Assembly: GCF_047250365.1 (NCBI RefSeq)
Contig: NZ_JBLBVL010000005.1
Location: 124,001 to 188,000 of the forward strand
DNA: 64,000 nucleotides
Source: Thaumasiovibrio sp047250365
GTDB taxonomy: Bacteria > Pseudomonadota > Gammaproteobacteria > Enterobacterales > Vibrionaceae
Reading direction: 5' to 3'
The notes beneath the pieces are model-generated. The model saw nothing but the letters and a program-made list of their open reading frames with translations, ran no database searches and had not been told where the DNA came from. Made by a program: the position numbers and the translations under genes. Of the stretch, positions 15,669 to 24,563 are shown piece by piece. Within the stretch, counting starts at the first letter, position 1; the number at the start of each line of letters is the position of its first letter.

Positions 15669-17045
15669 ATGTCAGAACTGTTTTCTACCTACCCGTGGCG
15701 CCATTGGGCCAAACACCGTCCGGATGCAACTGCAATAAAGACACTTTCCGGGGGGATTGACTGGTGCTCATTGGCGACTCAAATTGACGGGTGCCACCAA
15801 TATTTAGCGCAGATGACGCACACGTCAGTGAGTGATGGCTCTGCGCGAGTATGGGGAACTAAAAGCCCCAATCATCTCTCATTGCTTGTTTTGCTGTTTG
15901 CTTGTTGTGAGCGCGGTGAGTTGCTGCTTTGCACGAATCCACGCTTTACTACTACGCAGTGTGCAGAAATAGAGGTGGCGATGGGGGTGACGGTGACGTG
16001 GCTCGACATTGCTCCCCTTACGGCGCATTTAGCAACGTCAACACCATGCTCAGTTACATCACTAAAAGCATGGGACCCGGCACGGGCGTTGACGCTGACG
16101 CTGACTTCGGGCTCTACCGGAACCCCTAAGGCCGTTGTCCACTCACCGCAAACCCATTTGTATTCTGCCGAGGGTTTGCTGAGCCGATTGCCATTTGAGT
16201 ATGGGGATGATTGGCTATTGTCTTTGCCGCTATTTCATATTTCTGGCATGGCGATTGTGTGGCGCTGGTTGCTGAAAGGGGCCCAACTCACTATTCCCGG
16301 TGAAGATGCCCTAGCATCGTTGTCGTTGGTGACTCACGCCTCGTTAGTGCCAACTCAGTTACAACGTTTTTTACTGCAAAATCAAATACATCAATTAAAA
16401 CAAGTCCTGCTTGGTGGAGCGGCAATCCCCGTTGAGCTTGTTAGCGCTGCCAAGCAGCAAGGTATTGCGTGTTGGTGCGGATATGGGATGACAGAAATGG
16501 CGTCCACTGTCACCATGAAACCAGCCGATAAATCCGCAGGCGTAGGAACGGTGATCCCGCGACGAGAGATGACATTGCAAGGTGGTGAGATCTGCTTAAA
16601 AGGCGAAACACTCTGCTTGGGTTACCTCCGCCACGGACAGATCGATTCAGTGACTGGACCTGATGGGTACTTTTACAGTAAAGATTTGGGTGAGAGTTGC
16701 GACGGCGAGCTGTTTATTCGTGGCAGAAAAGACAACATGTTTATCTCTGGGGGAGAGAACATTCAACCCGAGTCGATAGAATCGATCCTCATGCAGGTGG
16801 ATGAGATTAAGCGGGTGATGGTTCTGCCTATTGCTGATCAAGAGTATGGCAGCCGTCCCGTCGCGATCGTCGACGCGAGCACATTTTCTTCACAGCATTG
16901 GCATCAATGGGCTTTGCTTCATTTGCCGGGCTTGCTTCGCCCTTATCGTTATTATCCTTGGCCTCAGGGGGTTGAACAGGGTGGGATTAAGCCGTCGCGG
17001 CGTGAGATGGCGAAATGGTTGCAGAACACGTTGATGGAAGAGTAG
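15669..17045 (+). CDS. menE: o-Succinylbenzoate-CoA ligase MenE
   Basis: About 458 residues; acyl-adenylate enzyme that activates o-succinylbenzoate with CoA. The AMP-binding loop is LTLTSGSTGTPKAVVH, followed by SLPLFHISGM, CGYGMTEMAST and the hinge GRKDNMFISGGENIQPE; a C-terminal lysine lies in GGIKPSRREM. Start choice: an open frame begins with TTG at 15657, but the ATG at 15669 gives a family-typical beginning (SELFSTYPWRHWAK); neither has a strong ribosome site. Last gene of the cluster, 48 bp after the menC stop. Confidence 0.92.
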   Translation: MSELFSTYPWRHWAKHRPDATAIKTLSGGIDWCSLATQIDGCHQYLAQMTHTSVSDGSARVWGTKSPNHLSLLVLLFACCERGELLLCTNPRFTTTQCAEIEVAMGVTVTWLDIAPLTAHLATSTPCSVTSLKAWDPARALTLTLTSGSTGTPKAVVHSPQTHLYSAEGLLSRLPFEYGDDWLLSLPLFHISGMAIVWRWLLKGAQLTIPGEDALASLSLVTHASLVPTQLQRFLLQNQIHQLKQVLLGGAAIPVELVSAAKQQGIACWCGYGMTEMASTVTMKPADKSAGVGTVIPRREMTLQGGEICLKGETLCLGYLRHGQIDSVTGPDGYFYSKDLGESCDGELFIRGRKDNMFISGGENIQPESIESILMQVDEIKRVMVLPIADQEYGSRPVAIVDASTFSSQHWHQWALLHLPGLLRPYRYYPWPQGVEQGGIKPSRREMAKWLQNTLMEE

Positions 17046-17069
17046 GCAGGGGCGAGACATCACCCCTGC
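17046..17069 (+). terminator. Weak terminator-like hairpin after menE
   Basis: GCAGGGG at 17046-17052 pairs with CCCCTGC at 17063-17069, 10-nt loop, followed by ATTTCTT. It separates convergent menE and the MFS-acyltransferase gene. Confidence 0.4.
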
Positions 17070-17094
17070 ATTTCTTGCGCGTTATTTAACGCAC

Positions 17095-18957
17095 TTATGC
17101 TTTTTCTCCACGCAGTGCCACCACTCGCTCACGTAACAGTGCAGCGTTAGCAATATCAGGCTCTACGGCCTCACCAGCCACAATCGTTACCCGTGACCAA
17201 AAGCGCTTAGGACGTTTTAAGAGCGCCTTACCACTTTCGCGGCTAAACCAACTGCCCCATAAACCTTGCAAAGCTAAGGGGACCACCGGAACAGGTGTGC
17301 GGCTTATAATCGTATCTACGCCACGCTTAAAGATCCCAATTTCGCCATCATAGGTCAGTCGCCCTTCTGGGAAGATACAGACCACTTCGCCACTGGCTAG
17401 GCACTTATCCACCTGCTCAAAGGCGTTGGCCACCGATTGTCGGTCTGAAGGACAAATCGGGATCACTTTTGAATGGCGGAAAAAATACTTCAATAAGGGG
17501 ATTTCAGACAGGGTTTTATCCATGACAAAACGAATAGGGCGTGGGCAAGCGCCAGCCAACAGCAGGGCATCCATATAGCTGACATGATTACAGACCAACA
17601 AGGCACTGCCTTTTTGCGGAATGCGATCCAGATCTTGATGCGTGACGCGATACATCGTATGACTGATCATCCAGACCACAAGACGTAGGAAAAACTCAGG
17701 AATTTGCAAGTAGACATATAGAGCGACAATGGCGTTGGCCACCGCTAAAATGAAAAAGAATTGTGGAATAGCAAGTCCAATAACCCCCAGCAACACGATG
17801 CCACTGACGGCACTTATTACCATGAACAGTGAATTAAAAATGTTGTTGGCAGCAATGACTCGGGCACGTTCTTCTTCTTTGGCACGTTGTTGCATCATCG
17901 CATAGAGGGGAACAATGAACAGCCCGCCGAACACGCCGATCATTAGCAGGTCGACAAAAACACGGCGTAGCTCTGGGTGCAGAACAAAGGCCAAAAAGCT
18001 GTCAGTTACAGGGGCGATAGTGGGAACGGCAAACATCAGGTCCACACCAAAAATCGTCAACCCCAGACTACCTAGCGGCACAATCCCCGGCTCGACACGA
18101 TGATTTGAAAGCTTCGCGCATAGCTGGGCACCCAGTGCAATACCAACAGAGAACAGTGTCAGTAAGAATGAGACTGCTGCTGCGTTTCCGCCTAAATAGT
18201 GTTTAGTGAAGTTAGGAAACTGGGTCAGATAACTGGCGCCCAATAACCAGAACCAACTGATCCCCAATATACACTGGAAAACTACCTTGTCTTGGCGGGC
18301 AATCTTCAACGTCTCTTTGGTTTGACGGATTGGTGCCCAGCGCAGCGGCATACTAGGATTAACCGCTGGTATGAGGGGAATCGATTTGGCACTGATATAG
18401 CCAAAAACAGCAAAGCTGACAACAGCAATGGCGGCAAGCGGGTAGGCCAAGTGGTGGTTAGCGATGAAGCCAGCAACAATGGTGCCGATTAAAATGGCGA
18501 GGAAGGTGCCTGTTTCGACTAGGGCGTTGCCTTTAACAAGCTCATCTTGCTTAAGGGTTTGTGGCAGTAACGCATACTTCACTGGGCCAAAAAGCGTAGA
18601 CTGGGTCCCCATTAAGAAAAGTAGCAACAGCATCATGGTAAAATTCTGTTGGAGGATTGCGTAGGCTGCTAACGACATAATGATGACTTCGAGTAACTTC
18701 ACCAGTCGTATTAAGCGAGACTTCTCAAATTTATCGGCGATAACCCCAGCGGAGGCTGAGAAAAGGAAGAACGGTAAAATAAATAGACCCGCTGCGAGGT
18801 TAACCATTAGGTCACTATCAAGCGGTAGGGTGCCGGGGGCGGCAAAGGCAACAAAAATGAGCAATACATTTTTATATACGTTGTCATTAAAAGCCCCGAG
18901 AGATTGCGTAATGAAATAGGGCAAGAATCGGCGTTGAGCCAGTAATGAGTTATCCAT
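17095..18957 (-). CDS. MFS transporter fused to PlsC-type acyltransferase
   Basis: 620-residue inner-membrane fusion. Residues ~1-400 form a 12-helix major-facilitator transporter like LplT (GAFNDNVYKNVLLIF near the start); residues ~425-610 are a glycerophospholipid acyltransferase with NHVSYMD (HX4D), VMDKTL, FPEGRLT and a VVPLALQG block. The arrangement suggests lysophospholipid import and re-acylation in one chain. Unlike E. coli Aas it has no acyl-ACP synthetase domain. The frame opens earlier, but the ATG at 18957 lies 2 bp after the tetR stop with AAGGA upstream, so translation is coupled to the regulator. Confidence 0.85.
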   Translation of the reverse strand: MDNSLLAQRRFLPYFITQSLGAFNDNVYKNVLLIFVAFAAPGTLPLDSDLMVNLAAGLFILPFFLFSASAGVIADKFEKSRLIRLVKLLEVIIMSLAAYAILQQNFTMMLLLLFLMGTQSTLFGPVKYALLPQTLKQDELVKGNALVETGTFLAILIGTIVAGFIANHHLAYPLAAIAVVSFAVFGYISAKSIPLIPAVNPSMPLRWAPIRQTKETLKIARQDKVVFQCILGISWFWLLGASYLTQFPNFTKHYLGGNAAAVSFLLTLFSVGIALGAQLCAKLSNHRVEPGIVPLGSLGLTIFGVDLMFAVPTIAPVTDSFLAFVLHPELRRVFVDLLMIGVFGGLFIVPLYAMMQQRAKEEERARVIAANNIFNSLFMVISAVSGIVLLGVIGLAIPQFFFILAVANAIVALYVYLQIPEFFLRLVVWMISHTMYRVTHQDLDRIPQKGSALLVCNHVSYMDALLLAGACPRPIRFVMDKTLSEIPLLKYFFRHSKVIPICPSDRQSVANAFEQVDKCLASGEVVCIFPEGRLTYDGEIGIFKRGVDTIISRTPVPVVPLALQGLWGSWFSRESGKALLKRPKRFWSRVTIVAGEAVEPDIANAALLRERVVALRGEKA

Positions 18958-18959
18958 GC

Positions 18960-19565
18960 TTATGCTTCCTTGCGTCGCCATGGGCTAAGGTAATTATCAA
19001 TGAGGTTATCAATCAACTCTGCGCCGCTGACAACGTTGTTTGCAAAAAGCTTGTCATCAACACTAAGTAGGGTGATACCATGCACGCCAGCCCACAAAAC
19101 GCGGCTGATTTTCTCGATTTCTCTATTGTCTTCAAGCCCTGTTAGGTTAGCGACTTGCCCTTCTAGCATCGCAGTTAAGTTATTGATACGGTTGTTTTGC
19201 CAGTCAGGCAGTTCATCGCCAGGCATTTTATGTTGGAAAATTAATTGCCAGCGGTAAGGGTGTGATTTTGCATAGGAGAGATAGCAATTAGCGAGTATGC
19301 GAATGGCCTGATCGGGAGTGTGTGCAGTAACAACTTGTTGTTTAGCTTCTAAGGCCAATTCATCCAAGGTGTTAGCAACCACTTCTAGCAAGAGAAGGTT
19401 GTAACTACCGAATATATTGATCAGGGTGCTCGGAACATAGCCTATCATGGCGGCAATTTTGCGAAGACTGAGCTCATGATGCGAGTGCGCATCGAGAAAG
19501 TCTTTTACATTGTTTAATGTTAGGGCGATAAGCTCTTCGCGCGTGTGATCGTTTCGTCTGGCCAT
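18960..19565 (-). CDS. TetR-family regulator of the MFS-acyltransferase gene
   Basis: About 201 residues. The N-terminal helix-turn-helix is in LSLRKIAAMIGYVPSTLINIFGS (one recognition helix of TetR type), and the C-terminal part, with VLWAGVHGITLLS, resembles the TetR_C_33 (WHG) ligand domain. The ATG at 19565 gives the usual MARR start; an ATG four codons upstream lacks a ribosome site. It is the first gene of a two-gene operon, 2 bp before the MFS-acyltransferase, so local autoregulation is a reasonable inference. The ligand may be a lipid, but nothing in the sequence proves it. Confidence 0.88.
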   Translation of the reverse strand: MARRNDHTREELIALTLNNVKDFLDAHSHHELSLRKIAAMIGYVPSTLINIFGSYNLLLLEVVANTLDELALEAKQQVVTAHTPDQAIRILANCYLSYAKSHPYRWQLIFQHKMPGDELPDWQNNRINNLTAMLEGQVANLTGLEDNREIEKISRVLWAGVHGITLLSVDDKLFANNVVSGAELIDNLIDNYLSPWRRKEA

Positions 19566-19682
19566 AGTTCTCTGCATAGGTTTTGAACACTGTTCGATAT
19601 TTTAGTTAAAACGTAACAAATAGCAACCAAAACTTGCCCTCGACGCTAAATCACCGTGATGAGGGGTAATAGTGCGTTTAAC

Positions 19683-20087
19683 TTAAAGGCGTCTGGATCT
19701 AAGTTGCCTATTACGCTGGGAAATTTGCTCGTTCAACGTCCAAAAGTCATATAAAAGACCTACAAGAAAGAAGCCTGCGGTGAAAAGATAAATGATGGCA
19801 GTAATCCATTTACCCAAATAGAGGCGGTGAACACCAAATAAGCCTAAAAATGTGAGGAGAAGCCAAGCGACATTATAGTCAGCGGCGCCGGATTGGAATC
19901 GGATGTCCGCTTGCCTATCCATGCTTGGGATCAGGAATAGATCGATAAGCCAACCGATACCAAGTAGACCAAGGGTAAAAAACCAAATGGTACCAGTGAT
20001 CGGCCTGCCGTAATAGAAGCGGTGGGCACCGGTAAACCCGAAAATCCACAAGAGATAACCGAGCAGTTTACTGTGTGTGTTTTGCAT
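19683..20087 (-). CDS. Double TM2-domain membrane protein
   Basis: 134-residue inner-membrane protein with two TM2 modules. The first shows GYLLWIFGFTGAHRFYYGRP, the second LLLTFLGLFGVHRLYLGKW; each is a pair of helices with a GxHRFY/GxHRLY turn. A C-terminal basic tail (RNRQLRSRRL) should be cytoplasmic. The role of bacterial TM2 proteins is unknown. A single gene, transcribed leftward and divergent from the Tim44-like gene. Confidence 0.82.
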   Translation of the reverse strand: MQNTHSKLLGYLLWIFGFTGAHRFYYGRPITGTIWFFTLGLLGIGWLIDLFLIPSMDRQADIRFQSGAADYNVAWLLLTFLGLFGVHRLYLGKWITAIIYLFTAGFFLVGLLYDFWTLNEQISQRNRQLRSRRL

Positions 20088-20248
20088 AAGCGCATCCTGA
20101 TATTGTTTTTATTCTGTCTATGAGTAAAGCATATTGATTTCATGTTCAATGGGAAGTTTACAAATATTTTGTTGCAAGTGTAGTTTGACACCTGTCTTGT
20201 TACCCGCTTAGGATGCGGACATCGAGTGAAATATTGGAAAGATCGTTA

Positions 20249-21085
20249 ATGAAGAAGTTTCTTTCACTGTTAACCGTTGCGTTAATGGTGTTTGTGGTTG
20301 CAGTGCCAGAGGCAGAAGCACGTCGAATGGGGGGCGGGCGCAATTTGGGCAGAACGCACCGCACCGCACCAGCTCAGCGTCAAGCACAGCCTCGCCAGAC
20401 GGAAACCGTGAGACCGAATGCCGCGCCACAACGTCGAGGCATGTTGGGCGGATTGATGGGGGGGCTATTAGCTGGTGGCTTGATTGCTGCTCTGTTTGGT
20501 GGCGCGTTTAATGGTGTCAATGCCATGGATATGGTGATCGTTGCTGCATTGATCTGGATGGCGATGCGTTTTCTGCGTTCACGGGCCACGAACCCTGCAA
20601 TGAGCGGTTATCAGCAGAGACAAAGTGACGAACCGGCATGGCAAGCAGAGCATACGCCAAATACATCGGGTGGATTTACGCAAACCGCTGTAGCTGATGA
20701 TATTCCGTTCAATCTACCGGCAGATTTTCAGATGGCGGCTTTTTTGAGTGGTGCACGCGAGCATTATCGCACCTTGCAAGGCGCGTGGAACCATGATGAT
20801 TTTGACACCATGGCGGAATATTTGTCGCCCGCATTAATGGCCGATTTAAAAACTGAGCGTGCCCAGTTGGAGACACCACCACAAACCGATGTGATGTATG
20901 TTGATGCAGAAATTGTTCGTGCTGATCATGACATGAGTTTGGCGCAAATTAGTATCAAGTATACTGGTCGGGTACGGGATCGTGGTGACAACAGTGAAGA
21001 AGAGATCAAAGACATTTGGCACTTGGAGCGTGACTTGCTCGCCACCAATGCGCCTTGGATGATTGTTGGAATTCAGGGAAGCTAA
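20249..21085 (+). CDS. Tim44-like domain protein with export signal
   Basis: About 278 residues. The start MKKFLSLLTVALMVFVVAVPEAEA is a clear signal peptide, which decides the ATG at 20249 over the earlier frame start at 20213; GGAAAG lies ~10 bp upstream. A basic, glycine/glutamine-rich segment (~25-75) precedes a hydrophobic stretch (GLMGGLLAGGLIAALFGGAF) and a second at VIVAALIWMAMRFL. The C-terminal ~145 residues form a Tim44-like/NTF2-fold domain (GAREHYRTLQGAWNHDDFDTMAEYLSPAL). Bacterial members may bind membranes; the function is unknown. A strong terminator follows. Confidence 0.85.
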   Translation: MKKFLSLLTVALMVFVVAVPEAEARRMGGGRNLGRTHRTAPAQRQAQPRQTETVRPNAAPQRRGMLGGLMGGLLAGGLIAALFGGAFNGVNAMDMVIVAALIWMAMRFLRSRATNPAMSGYQQRQSDEPAWQAEHTPNTSGGFTQTAVADDIPFNLPADFQMAAFLSGAREHYRTLQGAWNHDDFDTMAEYLSPALMADLKTERAQLETPPQTDVMYVDAEIVRADHDMSLAQISIKYTGRVRDRGDNSEEEIKDIWHLERDLLATNAPWMIVGIQGS

Positions 21086-21115
21086 CCCTAAGAGGTTTTC
21101 GCATTATCAATAGAA

Positions 21116-21138
21116 AGACGGGCTTCGGCCCGTTTTTT
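21116..21138 (+). terminator. Intrinsic terminator after the Tim44-like gene
   Basis: ACGGGC at 21118-21123, tetraloop TTCG, GCCCGT at 21128-21133, then a run of six T. Confidence 0.88.
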
Positions 21139-21373
21139 GTTTAGTCGATAGACATAAAAGCGTGTATTGACACAGTGATGTGAGCCTTTTCTAGGGTCGC
21201 GTAGATGGACGCTTGTTGCTACATTTATAACCGAAGCGATTTTTCTTTGCTGTAATCGAGAGGTGCGTAGCAAAACAGCCCGATTATATTTTTTAATGTT
21301 TGACGCTAAACGCTTTTTTAACGATTTGAATTGTTAGAATGAATCAGCGTATTAATGAACAAAGGTATGATGT

Positions 21374-21619
21374 ATGCGTTTTAATGAAGAGTTACTTGCT
21401 GAAATGAACTTGCTAGTGTTATTCCCAATGCACTCAGACTTAGAAGGAATAAAGGTTCGTAGTGACGCCGCCCCAGAAATGGTTGCAGCGGCAAAGCGCT
21501 TATTTGATAAGGGGCTAACTTCAGCGATTGATGGCGGTTATCTCACCTCGACGGGTCATGAAGTGGTCGAACACGCCAAATCGGCGTTGCGCATCCTTAG
21601 CGGCGACTTTCGCGGTTAA
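21374..21619 (+). CDS. TIGR02647-family small protein
   Basis: 81-residue protein. The chain MRFNEELLAEMNLLVLF...SDAAPEMVAAAKRLFDKGL...GGYLTSTGHEVVEHAKSAL resembles the TIGR02647 family of short proteins from Vibrio, Pseudomonas and relatives, which look like winged-helix or helical DNA-binding proteins. Single gene; stop is 3 bp from the convergent YkgJ-like gene. Confidence 0.72.
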   Translation: MRFNEELLAEMNLLVLFPMHSDLEGIKVRSDAAPEMVAAAKRLFDKGLTSAIDGGYLTSTGHEVVEHAKSALRILSGDFRG

Positions 21620-21622
21620 GCG

Positions 21623-21886
21623 TTAAGTCATTGCTTCTAACTCGAGCAGCTGTGACATAGCAAACTCATTGCTGCCACCACAAATATCGGGACAAGGCTG
21701 AAAATCTCCACAGACTTTTGGCCTTTCTGGCTTCCCAAATAATCGACAGAGATTATCTTCATTCAGTTGAACGCAACGTGTGTTGGCGGGCTTGCCTTTT
21801 GGCATGCCAGGAATCGCTGATGAAATGCTGGGTGCAATGCAGCAAGCCCCACATCCGAGTCGGCAAGTTAGTGGTGTTTTTTTCAT
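21623..21886 (-). CDS. YkgJ-family cysteine-cluster protein
   Basis: About 87 residues with CRLGCGACC near the N-terminus, then C at TRCVQL, CRLFG, KVCGDF, PCPDICGG; the spacing fits the YkgJ-type (UPF0153) zinc or iron-chelating cysteine cluster. The ATG at 21886 is directly before the KKTPLTCRLGC start, so it is preferred over the upstream frame start at 21922. It is divergent from, and distantly similar to, the YcgN gene on the other side of a 218-bp gap. Confidence 0.8.
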   Translation of the reverse strand: MKKTPLTCRLGCGACCIAPSISSAIPGMPKGKPANTRCVQLNEDNLCRLFGKPERPKVCGDFQPCPDICGGSNEFAMSQLLELEAMT

Positions 21887-22104
21887 GTTATCGACTCCGC
21901 GGGTGACGGTCTGTGGCTTCAATTGTTAGCGTTTGAACGCGGCTGTTGGGGTTCAGCGGCTACTCAATGGTGGCGCAGCATACTAAAGTTAAGCAGTGAG
22001 GTCAAAATGCGCGGTTGTACATGCAATGGTTGCACTTTCGTTGGTGACAAGCTATAACACCGCCTCTTTAATATTCGCAACTAAACAGTAGTGAGGTACA
22101 TAAC

Positions 22105-22557
22105 ATGGCGAATTTCTGGGAAACCAAAGACCTAACTCAAATGAGTGATAGTGAGTGGGAGTCGCTGTGTGATGGGTGTGGTAAATGCTGTTTACACAAG
22201 TTGATGGATGAAGATACCGATGACATTTACTATACCAATGTTGCTTGTAGCCTTCTAAATGACAAGACTTGCTCGTGTAAAGATTATCCTAATCGTTTCA
22301 AATCGGGTGAAGAGTGTCTAAAACTCACGCGTGATAAAATTGACGAGTTTATCTGGTTGCCTGAAACCTGTTCTTATCGACTATTGGCTGAAGGTCAGTC
22401 ACTACCTGCGTGGCATCCATTGCTAACCGGATCGAAGTCTGCGATGCATGCAGCGGGAGAGTCGGTGCGAGGGAAAATAGTGTATGAAATTGATGTGATT
22501 GATTGGTCAGATCATATTCAAAACTTACCTGCTGGCGTTGAAGTTGACAAAGAGTAA
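22105..22557 (+). CDS. ycgN: YcgN-family (UPF0260) cysteine-cluster protein
   Basis: 150-residue cytosolic protein matching E. coli YcgN in length and layout: CDGCGKCCLHKLMDED at residues 23-38, then ACSLLN, CSCKDYPNR, ECLKLT and CSYRLL carry the remaining cysteines, followed by HPLLTGS and a VYEIDVIDW block. The cysteines probably bind a metal; the role is unknown. GAGG lies 9 bp before the ATG. Convergent with dusC across a symmetric hairpin. Confidence 0.92.
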   Translation: MANFWETKDLTQMSDSEWESLCDGCGKCCLHKLMDEDTDDIYYTNVACSLLNDKTCSCKDYPNRFKSGEECLKLTRDKIDEFIWLPETCSYRLLAEGQSLPAWHPLLTGSKSAMHAAGESVRGKIVYEIDVIDWSDHIQNLPAGVEVDKE

Positions 22558-22597
22558 TCTCTGTACGGGTTTGCCCCTGTCATCGCCATATTTCCAA

Positions 22598-22627
22598 TAA
22601 TACGCCAAGTCAGATCTTGGCGTATTA
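22598..22627. terminator. Symmetric hairpin between ycgN and dusC
   Basis: TAATACGCCAAG at 22598-22609 pairs with CTTGGCGTATTA at 22616-22627, 6-nt loop. No U-run on either side, so termination is uncertain though its place between convergent genes fits. Confidence 0.5.
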
Positions 22628-22659
22628 GATTGTAGACCCAGCTCCACACCTCTTTATCA

Positions 22660-23625
22660 TTAAGCCACTTTTTTCTGGTGCTCTTTCTCCAGCAGTGTAC
22701 TGATTTCACCGGCGCTATTGAGGCGGCGAATATCAGCAAAGAGTGCTTTCGCTTCAGGATACTGGTGGCGAAGGTAATTGAACCATTGCTTAATTCTATT
22801 TGGATAATACGCCGCTTTTATTCCATCAACCTCGTACCGGGTATAGCGGATCAATAATCTGACCACGTCATGCCAAGCCATTGGTGCAGCATTGTGCTGC
22901 GCAACATTTCCCAAGTTGGGTAGGTGCAGAGCCCCTCGGCACACCATAATATCGTTACATCCAGTCACTTCTCGACATGCCTGTGCAGAGTCGTAATCCC
23001 AAATTTCTCCATTGGCAATCAGTGGAATAGAGTACTTGCGTCGGACTTGATCAATGTATTCCCACTTGATGGTGTCGGCACGATAGCCATCTTCTTTTGT
23101 TCGGGCGTGAATGGTTAGCTCGCTTGCTCCGGCTTGATTGACAGCGTCGACGATTTCATCACACTGGGCAGGGTCATCCCAACCTAGGCGTACTTTAGCC
23201 GAAACGGTATATTGGCTATCAACCGCTTGGCGACAATGGCGGACAATTTGATAGATTTTTTCTGGATCTTTTAATAGTGTCGCCCCGCCCCGATTGCGGT
23301 TAACCGACTTTGCTGGGCAGCCGAAGTTGAGGTCGATACCCGGCGAACCTAGTGCAATGGCACGCGCTGCGTTCTCGGCCATCCAACCCGACTCTTGACC
23401 AAGCAGTTGTACGCGCACTGGCGTTCCAGCAGGGGTATGCCCACCATGATGAAGTTCTGGACACAGACGATAGAAAACACTGGCTGGCAACAAACGATCG
23501 ATGACCCGAACAAACTCTGTGACACAAAGGTCATAGTGGTTGATGTCGGTGAGCATATCTCGCATTAATGCATCAAGTACCCCTTCCATTGGGCCAAGAA
23601 TAATGCGTCCGGGGGTGTCTGTCAT
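22660..23625 (-). CDS. dusC: tRNA-dihydrouridine(16) synthase DusC
   Basis: About 321 residues; FMN enzyme that reduces uridine 16 in tRNA. The barrel start is ILGPMEGVLDALMRD, the catalytic cysteine is in DLNFGCPAKSVNRNRGGATLLK (near residue 98), and SAKVRLGW, TIHARTKEDGY and ANGEIWD follow, all DusC-like rather than DusA or DusB. The ATG at 23625 follows GAGG by ~10 bp; the frame start at 23643 is a TTG inside that site. Single gene between convergent ycgN and a Rossmann-fold gene. Confidence 0.92.
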   Translation of the reverse strand: MTDTPGRIILGPMEGVLDALMRDMLTDINHYDLCVTEFVRVIDRLLPASVFYRLCPELHHGGHTPAGTPVRVQLLGQESGWMAENAARAIALGSPGIDLNFGCPAKSVNRNRGGATLLKDPEKIYQIVRHCRQAVDSQYTVSAKVRLGWDDPAQCDEIVDAVNQAGASELTIHARTKEDGYRADTIKWEYIDQVRRKYSIPLIANGEIWDYDSAQACREVTGCNDIMVCRGALHLPNLGNVAQHNAAPMAWHDVVRLLIRYTRYEVDGIKAAYYPNRIKQWFNYLRHQYPEAKALFADIRRLNSAGEISTLLEKEHQKKVA

Positions 23626-23730
23626 GATTGTGTTGCCTCTCAATATCGAAGCAGGCGATTGTAGTGAGCTATGTCCGTTTTGTCATCCCTTTCCTGAATG
23701 GCAGGGTAGGAGTGATATCGGAATATGTCC

Positions 23731-24399
23731 TTAGCATTCGGGGACTGCCTGATGGTGTAGGTCGATGGCTGATACAATTTGGCGACGCTGTGAATTTGCT
23801 AACGTTGCATCGAACATGACTTTGGCCACAATGCTTGCTTTGATAGGTTTAAACGCCAGCAGTGGCCCTTTAAGTAGCGGCGCTAATAGGCCTGTTATAT
23901 ATCCGACTAGGTGCTCGTCAGCACGAGGCTGCTCTCGAACGCCACTCAGTGGACCCGGCCTAATAATTGTTAGGTGTTCAAAACCGAGGTCTAGTAGTGC
24001 CCGTTCCATTTGCCCCTTGCAACGCAGGTAGTGACTAAGGTGCTTTGGGTGTGCGCCGTGGCTGGAGATGACGCCAAGGCGTGTCACACCCTGCTGCTGC
24101 ATTTGTGTTGCGACGTGATGAACCAGTTCGACATCGATGGCACGTAAGCCCGCGTTGCCTTGTGCTTGGCGCTTTGTCGTACCGAGGCAAATAAAGCCGA
24201 CAGTTGCGGGTATGGAGGTATTGGGCTCGAGGTGTAATTCGGCTGAGAGCACCTCGTGTAATTTATCACTATCTAGATGGCTGGTGCGACGTGTGAGGCT
24301 AGTAATGGATGCTACTTTGTCGTTTTGTATCAGCTGTTTTAGTAGATGATGCCCGACCAATCCCGTGCTACCAGCAATGATAACGTGATGCGATGACAT
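23731..24399 (-). CDS. NAD(P)-binding Rossmann protein (TIP30/YraR-like)
   Basis: 222 residues. The N-terminal dinucleotide motif is VIIAGSTGLVGHHLL, with GFICLGTTKRQAQGN, VISSHGAHPK, LRCKGQMERALL and LTIIRPGPLSG following in the order of the extended short-chain dehydrogenase relatives HTATIP2/TIP30 and YraR. A tyrosine and lysine (YLRCKGQ) occupy the YxxxK place. Substrate unknown. Single gene; the stop lies about 105 bp from the dusC start. Confidence 0.8.
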   Translation of the reverse strand: MSSHHVIIAGSTGLVGHHLLKQLIQNDKVASITSLTRRTSHLDSDKLHEVLSAELHLEPNTSIPATVGFICLGTTKRQAQGNAGLRAIDVELVHHVATQMQQQGVTRLGVISSHGAHPKHLSHYLRCKGQMERALLDLGFEHLTIIRPGPLSGVREQPRADEHLVGYITGLLAPLLKGPLLAFKPIKASIVAKVMFDATLANSQRRQIVSAIDLHHQAVPEC

Positions 24400-24563
24400 A
24401 GTGCGCCTCTGATTCGTGATAAAAGTGAGCGGTGAGCTTAACTAAAGCAAACTTCAAGGTGAAAGTCTATTGGCGTTATTATGAATTGTTCAAGTGATAG
24501 GTGTGAAGGGCCGTTAATTTTCAGCCCTTACTTTATTTTATGAAGGCTAATTGTATTAGTACT

